Assembly: GCA_950295325.1 (NCBI GenBank)
Contig: OX485804.1
Location: 45,136,001-45,200,000, forward strand
Length of the DNA stretch: 64,000 nt
Direction of reading: 5' to 3'
Origin: Polytrichum commune
Lineage: Eukaryota > Streptophyta > Polytrichopsida > Polytrichales > Polytrichaceae
Part shown: positions 21,426-33,402 of the stretch, one piece after another
How the letters are laid out: each line of letters starts with the position of its first letter
Position numbering within the stretch: position 1 is the first letter of the stretch
Translations under genes and position numbers: made by a program
The notes under the pieces: generated by a model
Told to the model about the DNA's origin: nothing
The model's database searches: none
What the model saw: only the letters and a program-made list of their open reading frames with translations

Positions 21426-22738
21426 GTAAGTTTAAGAGAAATGGGTTTTTACTAAGTTAAGTTTCCTGATTCAGGGACAACGAGAAGGTCACATGTGATG
21501 CATCTACTTACATAATCAGTGGACGGCGGACGACGTGGCCTCCACTTTCAGGCATTCGGCTGACATCAAGGTTTGATATCAAGCCATCAGCAAAGTGGAC
21601 TCGCATTCTTCAACACAAATCGTGCAAGAACTCTCCCATACTTAACCTACAATGGCTCAACTTTACATGGGGGTCGTTGAATGGAATATCTTTCTTCAAC
21701 TTCCCACCACAGCCGCATGTGTCACATGCATGTGTTCACACTAAATAAAGTATGTGGGTGTTGTTTGGTTTTCTTCCCATGTTCTCCAACTTCTACTGAG
21801 TAGTATTTACACAACAAAACTTGTGTTGCATTAGCATTAGCAAATCTACAATGAAACATCTGCAAAAACCGGATCGGAAATCGGACCTTCCCTGATTTAG
21901 TTATGGTTATCGGAAATGCATGTTTGTTGATTCCTTAATCAGATACGTAGGTCCTTCCAATTGCGTCCACTATTTGAGTGTAGAGTAGTTGTTAGTATTT
22001 CAAGACGTGGTCCAGACTCTTTTGAAGATGTGTCTTTGTGATGTTTGCCCAGGGAGTGCACTGTTCAAGTACTGTATTTATACACGTGGGTGAACAAAAG
22101 GGGTATTATTTAAAACAAGCATGTACAAAATGTACGTACAAGAGACATATTGCTATTAAGCAAGAAGTAGATATACATGAGGCTATAGAAAAATATATGT
22201 AAAGTACGCATTTACGCGTTTACGCGTTCAAGTCAGACCTGAACCAAGAATCATGTGTTTTTTCATCCACTAAGTAACGACTTTATAACTAAAAATCCAT
22301 GATTTGATATTATACATATAATAGGGCCATAGTTTTGCATTTCCAAACATTTGTACACATGTTATATACAATTTCTGTATTTGTTTTTGGACCCTTGTGT
22401 ACGTATGGAAATGTATTTTGAAGCAATGAGATTTGTAAGTATATTGCTTGATTTTAGCAAAAATAAAATGTATACAGGGGTATTTTAATAAGGGGCATGC
22501 ACGCACGTGATGCTTGGTTTTAATGAATAGTGCACTCCTTGAGGATGTTTGTTGTGTGGTCCTCACCGAACCACATACCAATCAATATATAAGGGTTCGA
22601 TTAAGAAAACGAGCCACTCAAGACCCATACACCTTATTGTATTTAATGTCACCAATTCTATTGGTCTTGCTCCATACCTAATTTGTAAAGCGCCCGTGTA
22701 GTGTCACCAACACTATGTAACATTATTTGGCATTCCTT

Positions 22739-23012
22739 GTAAAACTTTTTGGGCGTTGTAGATTTACAATGTTGCAATTACATGTCACTTACTAAGTGGT
22801 TTCTCATCCGACTTTCAATTGGTCGTGACAATATTAGGATGCAATATATACCATAAATGGATGAACTATAATTAAGTAAAACTTTTTGGGCATTGTAGAT
22901 TTACAATGTTGCAATTACATGTCACTTACTAAGTGATTTCTCATCCAACTTTCAATTGGTCGTGACAATATTAGGATGCAATATACACCATAAATGGATG
23001 AACTATAATTAA
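22739..23012. repeat. 137-bp tandem duplication
   Basis: Copies 22739-22875 and 22876-23012 both run from GTAAAACTTTTTGGGC to ATGGATGAACTATAATTAA and have equal length, differing at only a handful of bases, mostly transitions. The duplication is recent. Confidence 0.97.
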
Positions 23013-23177
23013 GTTGGGATGATAGTACTTGTTAGCTTATTCATAAGAAGCATCATTAGGGAAGTTACCACATTGGCATGAAATACCTTATGATGCTAAA
23101 TACAATAATTAGTGTAGTTATAAAAACTTATTACGGCAACATTGATCATAAGGCCCGTTGGAGTAAGGTAAATGGGT

Positions 23178-23560
23178 CTTAAATGGGTTTTTTTTTCCCA
23201 TCTAGCTCACCTCTCCTAGAGTATTAGACACATGATTAGTGTGAGATGGCTAGAGAATCTAAATTGAGGTTGTAGCCACTTCTCTCATAATTTATGGAGC
23301 TCATATGAAAATCTTAATCATTGTCAAAGGGGATATTCTCATGCTCATCAAATGTCATGTAGGTGCCCTCCAATTACGTTGACTAAAGTTGATGGGTCTA
23401 AAGTGGCTTGATTTCTTATTCAAATCCCCTAGATTTGATGGGTAATTATGTGGTTCGGCGAGGAGCAAAGAGCAAGCATAGAATAGACACATGTTAAAAT
23501 AGATTGGACTATGTCTTCAAATATTTATAACTATTCCACGTTTAATAGTGAACACAATTG
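23178..23560 (+). repeat. MITE-like dispersed repeat copy
   Basis: It contains AATGGGTCTTAAATGG at the start, CTAGAGTATTAGACACATGATTAG and CTCATAATTTATGGAGCTCATATGAA in the middle. These are the landmarks of the 10190 and 60382 copies. The later part is rearranged. Confidence 0.6.
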
Positions 23561-24457
23561 GGAGGACCTATGTATCCAATTAAGAAATCAACAAACATGT
23601 ACTTCCAATAACCATACCTGAATAAGGGGAGGTTTAATGTTCCCTCTAGTTTTTCCATATGTTTCGTCGTAGATTTGCTAACGCATCATGAATTTTGTTG
23701 TGTAAAACTTATTGACAAAAGTTGGAGAACATGAAAAAACAAACCAAATAACACCCGCATACCTTATCGAGTCTAGAATAGTTATCATATGTTGAGTATG
23801 CATTGATCCAATCTCTTTGAAACATACGTGTTATGGTATCAGTTCTTGGAGCCACACCAAACCACATACCATTCAAAAATAGGCATCCGATTAAGAAAAG
23901 TAACCGAATTAGGCATGTCTCCCATAAGCAAGTCACTGATTTTGTTGATTGCAAGTGCAAGTCACCCTCCAAAATGGTGGAATTGCTAAGTAAGTCATTG
24001 GGTTGGTGCACGCATGGTGCCTTGAGGTAGATGGGTCTTAAATGGTTACTTTTCATTCCAACTAGTCCACTTCTTCTAGGATATGAAACATGCAATTTAC
24101 ACCCTAACCTCCACAATATTGCCCTTTGTAATGTCACCGGTCCCGCTCTCTTATAACCTAAAACCCTAGGGAACGAATGTGCCTCGTCTAAATGTCCCTC
24201 GTTGTTGTCACATTTCCATTTCACATGTCACGGGTTTTGACATAAAAATAATCCACCAACGAATTCAAATCACATGCTCACACACATTACATTCGTCATC
24301 ATTGTCAATATTTCCATTATTGTAATGTTGACATTGTGTCATTCCATAATGTCACATGCTACACTAATTATCTATTATCAGGCATCCATGTTAACATTGC
24401 ATACCTCCTTAATATCACATGCACTTTGGTTGCCACATGCATGATATTAAGGAGGTT

Positions 24458-24740
24458 GGAGTGTAGTGCAAGATGGTTACCAAATCTAACTCAAGGCCAT
24501 ACCCATTTGCCTCATCCTTTTCAAAGCTCGTATGAATATCTCAAAGTGAAGATTCTCATGCTCATCAAATAGTCATATAGGGTTCCCCCCAAGGGGTTGA
24601 CTACTGACACTAGAATGGTTATCATATTTTGAGCACGTAGTTTATGCTCTTTTGAGGACATGTCATTTTGATCTTTGTTCTTAGAGCCACAACTAACCAA
24701 ATATCACTCAAATATAGGTGTCAATCAAGAGAAGTTGCAA
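24458..24740 (+). repeat. MITE-like dispersed repeat copy
   Basis: It shares TCAAAGTGAAGATTCTCATGCTCATCAAATAGTCATATAGG, TTTTGAGCACGTAG and CCACAACTAACCAAATATCACTCAAATATAGGTGTC with the family members at 10190 and 60382. Confidence 0.65.
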
Positions 24741-24890
24741 ATTAAGAGTCATTTTCTTATGTTTACCATTGGGAAGAAAAATTCCTTGTGCCGGAATGAT
24801 ACTCGGTATCTCATATAGGATTTTGTCAAGGCAAAACAACATCATCAACATTAATATTGTAAAGGGCTCTCTATTTCATCTTACATGTCT

Positions 24891-24975
24891 CGGAATGTGG
24901 TTTCCACATGGGATACAAGTGCATCTTATCGACTATGAACATGACACATGGCAAAATTTAAGGGGGGAAATAATT
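24891..24975 (+). repeat. Dispersed repeat shared with 58216-58290
   Basis: TCGGAATGTGGTTTCCACATGGGATACAAGTGCATCTTA and the following ACATGGCAAAATTTAAGG closely match the block at 58216-58290. Confidence 0.75.
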
Positions 24976-25344
24976 ATTTTGCGTGGGAATAGAGAGTCCT
25001 CTACAATATTTGGGTCTTCTTAAGTTGTTGATTGCAAATGCACAATCCCCCCATAAACACAAGTAAGGGATTTTGGAAGAACATCATTGATTTTTTTTCA
25101 CAACTTTACCATCACAAGTAATCGCAATCCTCATCATGCCCAAAATATATATGGGCCTTGTGTGGTCACTCTTCCTATTTGGATTGCCTTTATTCTAGTG
25201 ATATATGACAAGGATTGAACTTTGCAATTAAGAATGCACACCACAAAGACATGTATTTCACGGTGACACTAAATTCAAAGCACAAAAGAATTTAGTATCA
25301 CCTTCATTGATTTCGCATATGCATTATTAGCTCACCCTCACTAA

Positions 25345-25770
25345 GCTCAAGGCATCCATAGTTGACCAGGTCCATTTATCCACTCACTAGGATACATGTA
25401 ATGCCAACATGGACGAGATCCATAGTTTTTAGGCAAATTGAGTTAAGGTTTATGTGACGGTAGTTTGTGATTCATTACCCTTGTAAGAGTTTAGACAATT
25501 ATGATAGCCAAGAATTAGCATTTAGATGAGTAGTTTGTGTTAACCTAAAGATCGATTGTGTGTCCCCCTAAGCTTCACCACTTCAAAATCGTAGCAATTT
25601 CCATATTCATGATTTCCTTTAAATTAAAATAAGATAGCAATCTCCTCAAAATTTGTTTCTCTTCGCAAGAAAAACAATCCTAAGCTATTACTCCTCCTAA
25701 TTAGATGCAAATTCTCTTATTTTATCGGTTATAAACGCCTCAACCTTATATAAGATGATCAATGTGGTGA
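25345..25770 (+). repeat. Dispersed repeat, about 0.4 kb, second copy at 51968-52365
   Basis: Both copies run from CAAGGCATTCATAG..GACCA through CATGTAATGCC, ATTACCCTCATAAGAG and ACATTTAGATGAG to TTTTATC..GTTATA. They are diverged but collinear. Class is unknown and no coding capacity is seen. Confidence 0.75.
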
Positions 25771-26697
25771 GCTTAAATTGGAATGAATAAACAAACAACA
25801 TGTAGAGGGTCAGTTTTCACCATCACTCCCTCGGTAGGTGTTTCATAACATCACTCAACGACGTGGGCCCTCATAATATAAAAGCCGAATGTTGAGGGGC
25901 TGGTCACACCGACCACTTCTGACACCATCTGCCAACAACTCCAGCTATAATCGTGTGCAAAGTGGCAGGTCAATATCTACTTCTGAACATAATCCCCAGC
26001 AATCTCACGGCTGGAACCAAACCAAAAGTTTAGTGTGATCAGAGCACAAGAGTTCAATTTGAATCCGAGTCTCCCTATGCAACGTTTCGAGCATATGACG
26101 GTTATATTCTGAGGGCCCATGGAACCAAGAGCTGTAATGTTATGCTAAAAGAAACCGAACCAATCAAAGACCTAATCACGCATATCGGTGAATGCATTAA
26201 ACTTTTACCTTTACAGTCACTGATCTGGAGAGGACACTTGGCGCGATAGGAGGGCCCCAACCACCTCCCTTTTTGAGGACTCCCAGCCAATGAGGGGCTT
26301 TCCTTTTGGCTGGGTCCCGATGAGTGTGTTCATACTGGAGGTGGAGCACATGCAACGGAAGCCTCATTTGTGGCTCCCCTTCCTTCTAAAGAACTACACA
26401 AAATATGATATTTAGTGTTGTTACCACCCTACCATGCTCAACACTATTTTTCAATTCTTTGACAATTAATGTTAGACATAAATGTGTCGCTACTTTTGAT
26501 ATTGCTTGCTCCCTTATTATATATATTTTTCATATCCTTACTAAGACTAAATTTAAACATGTAACTTCCACATATTACCATAGTTGATATCCAGTGTTTG
26601 AGTTTACATTTAATGTTACTTACTTTCATAGGGTTATTGATATTTAGTGTATGCGTTCGTAAGGGTTGGTTTAGACTACGGTGAAGAAGTGCACTGG

Positions 26698-26935
26698 TCT
26701 AGTGATTGGAGAGGATTTTGGGCATAACGGGTTGAGATCTTAGTGTTTGCAAGTCCAACTGGTTACATGTTGTTGACATCCTTCGGTTTTTCTATTTAAA
26801 TTGGGGTATATTCTATAAATTCCTCTAAAGTGATTGGTAATTCTTCTGAAGTCTTGAACTTCAACCAATCATTTCTCAAACTCAACTAGTTCATCTGTAA
26901 CTAACTGTCGGTTCTCCTTGATCATTGCACCGGTT
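26698..26935 (+). repeat. Third copy of the GGGCATAATCGGT dispersed repeat family
   Basis: It contains GGAGAGGATTTTGGGCATAACGG, GTTTGCAAGTCCAACTGGTTACATGTTG and GAAGTCTTGAACTTCAACC, and ends at CATCTGTAACTAACTGTCGGTTCTCC. Confidence 0.75.
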
Positions 26936-28631
26936 GGTTGAGAATTTCAACCCAAGACAAGGTTATTTGAGGCAATGGTTGGTATGGTGGACAATATGGA
27001 AAAACACAATTAAAGAAAATGCCTCAAGTTGGAGTTCTTTGGAGGCCAAGTTTCTTGTCCGAGAGTCTGAGGTTGTCCAAGAAACTTGACCTCTGGAGAC
27101 CTTCCTTGGCAAAACACGTTGCCATGGTGACAACCATGTCATATTTTCATCCATGCTTGACGTTCTCCATTGGATAAGTCTTCGTTGTAGTGTAAACCCC
27201 GGCCGGTGAAGAATCCATTTCATAGACAATCATATTGCTTCATTCCCCTAAACTTTTTGATTGGTGCACTTCTTCATTGTGGCCTTAACCGACCCTAAGT
27301 TGCCATAGTTTTGTGGTTTGATTAAGAGTAAGTGTATTAAGTTATTGTGGCACAATGTGGTACACCGTTTAGGGTATTTAGTGTCACGTACCATGTTTGC
27401 GAAGGGCGTAGAAGTAGATGCCCAAAGGTTTCAAAGTGCCATGTCCGCTAATTGCCAATATGCTACTATTTGTCAACATAAGTGATTTTTCGAAGTGAAG
27501 AATTGTTTACATTATTACATACTAATGCATCAAAAGAGGTCCCGCCTATTGACATTTAGAATAGCATATTGGAATACTTGAGATGATAGTTTTGCATTTG
27601 AATATAAACGGGAAAGAGATTATTGAGCATACTGATGGCAAGTGTTATGTGTTTAAATTTTAGTATGCAAGAGGAAGATATTTTTGAGCATACTAACGTC
27701 AAGTGTCATTTGTGTACACTTTAATAAAATTGTAAGGTTGTAGACCATTGTGTAATATAGGCATATATTTCACAACGTTATTTGAACATACTCATGCCAA
27801 GATATTAGCAAGTTGCACTTGAACACCAAATGTCACGAGGTGACATTAATGGTGAAGTTGTTGATGATTAGTGTAACCTAGCATATACCTAAAAAATAAG
27901 GTATGTGACATTATTATGCATGTGACACCAAATACCATAAACGGTGTAGTACATATGTAGTTTGGCTTTCAATAAGTAAGTAGTAATATTTTACCTATGA
28001 ATCCCAAATATTCATGTGAATGAAAGATTTGGTAGATTTCATTCCTCAATGTCGTTTGGTGGTGGATGAACTTATGAAACCTTAACCTTGGATGACATCC
28101 ATAACTCGTAAAGATACTTACCTCGAAAGCTTTAATGCTCTATATGGCCATCCATCCACGATAACATGTGAAATGGGCCAGGCTGAGCAACATAAGTTTG
28201 GAATGGAGAAACGCAGAACCTTATTCACGAAATACCATAGGGCTCATGACACTCTTGTATTGAGTGTCAATTATTTTATACTCTATCTTTGCATACTTTG
28301 GCCAAAAAAGTGGATTATTGTTAGGATGAAATATGTTTTACACGAAACAAAATGAGTCAATGCCCTATTGGAAGTTTATTAACTACACCGACATGTGCAG
28401 TTAGGTTGCCCCACAATAATTTACCAACATGTCACATTATTTTGAACATTTATTATCAAAATATAAAATTAATATTTTTTTGACTGTAGTTGCTATGTAT
28501 GGAAAATTTATTAATTAATAAGTTTTTGTGATTCATAGTTTACCCAAGGTAATTTGCATGGGTATATAAGGAACCTATTTGCAAAAGCAACCTACTTGCA
28601 CATACCAGTATAGTTTTGGCCCCCTCAATCT

Positions 28632-29105
28632 CCGGGGAGATTTTCCAGACAATTGGTCAATATCCTAGTGTTTCCAAGTAGTGAGGTCCGAGATGACCCT
28701 GAACTACTAAGTGATAGTGGAGAGGTACCCATTTCCAAATGGAGTGGTTGACAATTCAATTCTTGCTATGAAACCTTCTCTCTTCTTGACGGAAAAAAAC
28801 TAGCTATGTAGGTAGGAAGCCAAGAGCCCACCCACCATAAGGTAGGCAATAAACCCCAATCTGCACCAAGAGGATTCTTGAGTAGGGTAGGGCCAACATG
28901 CTCAAATTCACATCAAATTGCCCGACGTTGGTTATTTAGTTTTTTAATTGTTTCCAACTCCAACTAGTTACATGTTGACATCTTTCAACTTTCTATATTA
29001 AAAATAGGGTTTATTCTATAAATTCCTCTAAAATGAACAGTAATTTTCTTGAAGTCTTGAACCCCAACCGGTTCATCTATAACTAGCAGCCGGTTCTCCC
29101 CATGC
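28632..29105 (+). repeat. Fourth copy of the GGGCATAATCGGT family, split by a SINE
   Basis: The left part (28632-28677) stops at GTGTTTCCAAG and the right part resumes at 28949 with TGTTTCCAACTCCAACTAGTTACATGTTGAC. This is exactly the word order of the uninterrupted copies at 13731 and 26698. The inserted DNA is SINE copy B. Confidence 0.85.
28678..28948 (+). mobile_element. tRNA-derived SINE, copy B, nested in another repeat
   Basis: It is in plus orientation and about 271 bp long. The A-box-like GTGATAGTGGAGAGG is intact. The B-box region is mutated (ATTCAATTCTTGC). The body GACGGAAAAAAACTAGCTATGTAGG..GTAGGGCCAAC and the tail GGTTATTTAGTTTTTTAA follow. It is flanked by TGTTTCCAA at 28669-28677 and 28949-28957, the target-site duplication made when it inserted into the older repeat. 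Confidence 0.88.
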
Positions 29106-32100
29106 ATCTTTTAATCCTATCTATTCATGCTTCTCAAGAAAATTTTGGGCATGGAAATCTACAGGACTCCAGTAAATGTTGAGGGTAATGCACCTGCTTC
29201 GTGAGGTTCTTAATAATTCATTAAATGGACTTGCGGCTTTGATAAATGCCCACAATTTACTACATTTCCAAATCAGCATCACTTTCAGGTTTTAGGGAAA
29301 TTACCTGTGATAATTTTCAAAATACATTGTTGGAACTCAATGTAGGAGAGCGGGAGCTATAGTAAACGACCGTTCAAACTATTCATCCAACATAGAAGCC
29401 CTGAAATAGTATGCATACAACCCAAAGATTACTTCTTTAAGTTGACTTGACACCGGAATTAGTTTTGAGGACCCCAACTAACTCTAGGTCTGTGATGATT
29501 TTAGCACCCATCATTTACCTGTCATATGCCCTTCATACCCTTTAAGTGTTCACCGTATAAACATTTGGAGTTTTGCAAAAGTCAATCCTGCTCTAGGTCA
29601 TTTGAGATGAATAAGCAACAAACCTATACAGGGTCTTTTTTTCAATGTTGAAGGAATGAGAGGATTCAGTTGAGGTAGGATTAACCCCCTTGTAAAATCT
29701 CAACATCCATTCACAAAACCAAGGAAATATGATAATTTGGAGGTTTATATGGGAAGGATGAAGGATGCGAGTTGGGCTGGTTGAGGAACTCTCTAAATCA
29801 TATCACAATTTTCTATTCCGCTTTTGTGTGTATTTACTTTCAATACTTGTACACACTTTTGTAACAAAATGGAACAATGTGGCTGCACTTCTTAAAATTT
29901 GCAATGTGTTAAAAATGGTACTTACCAGACACGTATCTACAGGTGGTGTTGTTACTTTAGGCCTTCCAGCAGGAAACTTACCAGGAGATGAACCTGAAAG
30001 TTCTTCCAACATCGATGAATCCAAATGCAGCTCTTACTTTCCAAGAACTACAAGATCCATTTTAGTGACTTCTCAAATCTCTTCAAGGGAAATGACTCAA
30101 AATGCAGATGGTTAAAAACGACATCAGCACATCTGACCTAATCATACCTTGTTTACCCTCTGTACTTACATCCAGTTTTATAATAACATAAAGAGAACTA
30201 TAGCTTACAAGCAACCCCTTCAGATCTCATCATTCAGTAACACCTAATATGTGCCTGAAACTATGTTAGTTTACTTGTATAAGACCTGTTACGTAGGCAC
30301 ACATGTCAGCCAAACTATGTCGGTTACATGGCATTTGTGTTTGCAAGTAACATGACTATGCCAATATACGTTTCACTGAACTCATATCCTTCAGCCACAC
30401 CAAAAACCACCCATCCCAAGTAGGTTGCCTAGTAGTACTTTGTCAAATAATCACGTATCAGCTTCTAAAGAATGTAGAGTGGATGAGAAACGTTCAATCT
30501 CGCCTTCGCTGTTGGCAGTGCCATTATATGTTAAGGTTCAATAGTGCATCATGGTAAGGTGTTACACTTTGTCATGACGAACTAGGTTGGGGGGAGGAGT
30601 TACCTGAAAATACGAGCCAAACACTGGAGGATCGACGTGTATGTAGAGAAACACGGTTCAAAGGGGAGAAAGCTGCAATGTTTAGGGTGATACGAGAGGA
30701 GGAAACAGATTGTTTGAAGCGAGAACAAACACATAAGTAGCAGGTCTAAAATACTCTTAGGCACTATGTTGTTACCTAGGATAGCGACGTTTGGCACTCA
30801 ATACATAAGACTAGAAGTGCAGTAACAGCTCCAAAGAGTGCCCATGTGACTTCATTTCATTGATGATTATGGGAGGTTCTTTCTGATTTTTGTTAAGCCA
30901 GAGTCACAAACCATTCAAGTCCTTTCGAAGGTCGTAGTAGCCAACAGGGACCGGATTCAAACCTTCGCCCTTGGGGGCGCTTGTGACAGGTGCAATCGAA
31001 AAGTGCCAGATACACGCTTTGAACCTGCTACTATCGTATAAGTTTTCAAGTGACAATGAGTTAGCACAGCTCAGTACACACGTTATTTGTCAGATTTGAG
31101 AATTCCACAATTCGTTAGGATTTCAAAATTATAAAAGACTAGAGCAGCAAAGTGCAACCCTGGCCTGCATTCTGGTTGCCAAAAAGGAAAAATACCTTCC
31201 ACAAAATCCCAGTAATATAGCAACTCACCTTCCTATGGATGATATGTACTATGTGATAAACTGTTCATTTAAAGGGTCTACATATTGAATCTCCTAGCAA
31301 TTAGGAGGCCCCATTAGTATAATACCACTCCATACAGAAAGCTTAAACAGAAAATCAAAACAAACTCTCATACTTCATCGAATACAAAACAATAATAAGT
31401 GCCAAGAACTACATGTTTTAATCTGCTCTCCACATTAAACAAGTAAAAATAGAGTAGAAACAAAAGATCTGTGACGACACATCTGACTGCTAACGAACAA
31501 AGACCACAGAAGCAAATACAGAAGCATAGGCACATCAAAAAAGAGAAGACATGATTACCACCGTCAGGTATAATAAACATATACTAATGACCATCAATTC
31601 AGACAGATCGATTTTGTGAATGATTCATGTGGATCTATGCCATCATGAAGAATCTAGCAGGAGTTGAATCCAACAGCTCCTGGTTTGGTCCTATTTAGCA
31701 TACACAAACATCAGGAAAAAACCACACGCATGTTGTGATGGTTATGTATTTTCTTCAAAAATACTTGTTGATTTATGAAGCCAAAAGCAAGTACTCACAG
31801 TGAGTGATGACCATTCTTCATTAATACAATCCCAAATGCCAAAGCTTTGACAGCACCCTGCACAACAACAGAGATATACAAAGTGCAACCTGACCTCAAA
31901 CTAATACTATTTGTTACTCAGCCTCTGCTTTAGAGAGATAATAAAGACATGAGTTAGAAATGCCAATAACTAGACTGTCGACACCAACACATTCTCCCAA
32001 CTTGGAAACTCAGAACAAATACCATGACAAATCCATCACACAGTAAACCTTCGAATCTCTTGACAGCTGCTCTGCCCTCCCACTTCACAAAGGACTGCCA

Positions 32101-33402
32101 GTGTTCTCACCCAAATTGGGTGTTACGATTGCTCACAATATTGACAGCGAAGAGACAGGGAAGGCACCACACTCAGGAGAAAATTGCATCGTTGTACTGG
32201 ATGGGTAGAGTAAGCCTTCAATATTAAATTACCCCTACAGGCTCTGTTCTTTTTATGCCTTTAGGGCCATCCTTCCTTTGTTACAGGAGGCAATTCCTTC
32301 GAGGACCTCCAGGAGGCTAGCATTAGATAGTACAGATGGACATAACATCAGCAAAACACTGAAGGTGATAATTAGAAGAAGAAAAAAAGTTAGCATCTGA
32401 TACAAAAATTGTCGACATGAGAGCTAAGGTTCCAAGCTTTGAACCACTATAGATTGAAACTTTGTATTATGCCACAGCTAAAAACATAATTGTTAGTATC
32501 ACGATACATGGTATGTGACAATGAGTAACTTGTGCAATGGCCGTCAGAATGTTATAGTGAGCAGGACGGCCTGGAATTTCTGCTAAACCCAACCCACGCC
32601 CAATACTAGAAACTCCAACGTTAGCCTGTGATAGAGAACCCCGTCAGCACAGCTCCTATTAGCACTCTTAGCACCACAAGTCACAAAATACAGTGACCTA
32701 CTTTCAAGATGCACTTGAAATCATATTGCAATTGCCACAAGAATCTGCAAAGAATCTGGCATTGGCATGTAAGAGCATGTCTGCTATCAGCATCAAGATC
32801 CAACATGAGCCCACATTAGGATCCGTACATCATCCAAACCACCCAGTTAGGTCTTCTCTGCATAAATTGTGCTCTGCATCCATCAGATTGAAAAGATTGG
32901 AGTTTCCAGAACAATGTCATCCTCCGTCCATCTTCAATGCAGTTGGGAAAGTTTCAATGTGAGATCTACCCAGCTGAAGTCACCACTCTGCAAGCCTGGG
33001 TAGTCCAGTCAACTTTGACAAACCTGATCACCATGCTGTGACACAATCTTAGAGAACCTTTCTCTCAGATAACCTCACAATACAGGGATCAAAGAAATAA
33101 GGTTTCACTAGTAACTTTAAACCCCCGACACTGGTTACAATACAAACCGGCTGACCACCCCCTTGACATACTTTCAATGATCAAGCTGACTAAGCCTTTC
33201 AACTCACAACTTCTCAACCGATGCCCTGCAAAACAAAAAAGAATACTCCATGATCCAGCCAAACCCCAACCCAGATCCTCCACTGCTCGCCCATTGGTTC
33301 TGTTAGAAACTGGAAACATCAGATAGAATGGTGGAGATGCCAATGACTGAATTACTCACATCAACACGTGCCTCCCCAAGTTGGTGGCCTCCTTCCTGTC
33401 CA
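29106..33402. other. Unassigned region downstream of SF1
   Basis: Composition is less AT-rich and less repetitive than the regions on either side, and several isolated splice-like sites occur (for example GTGAGT on the minus strand at 33359 and CTCCTG/GTAAGTTTCC near 29980). No frame gives a recognisable protein. It may hold spliced 3' untranslated sequence of SF1, a non-coding RNA gene, or relics. Confidence 0.4.

Larger units (their letters stand above)
21430..28631. other. Gene-free, repeat-rich region
   Basis: No exon chain or known protein was found. The region holds a 137-bp tandem duplication (22739-23012), MITE-like copies (about 23178-23560 and 24458-24740), repeats shared with 58216 (24891-24975) and 51968 (25345-25770), and a GGGCATAA-family repeat (26698-26935). 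Frames such as 23709-24224 and 26963-27229 have no recognisable domain. Confidence 0.55.

Noticed and set aside
23709-24224. 171-codon minus-strand frame as a gene
   Set aside because: It overlaps MITE-like repeat sequence and has no recognisable motif or exon context.
26963-27229. Possible retrotransposon gag fragment
   Set aside because: It has moderately coding-like composition, but I could not identify any conserved motif such as a CCHC knuckle or protease site.
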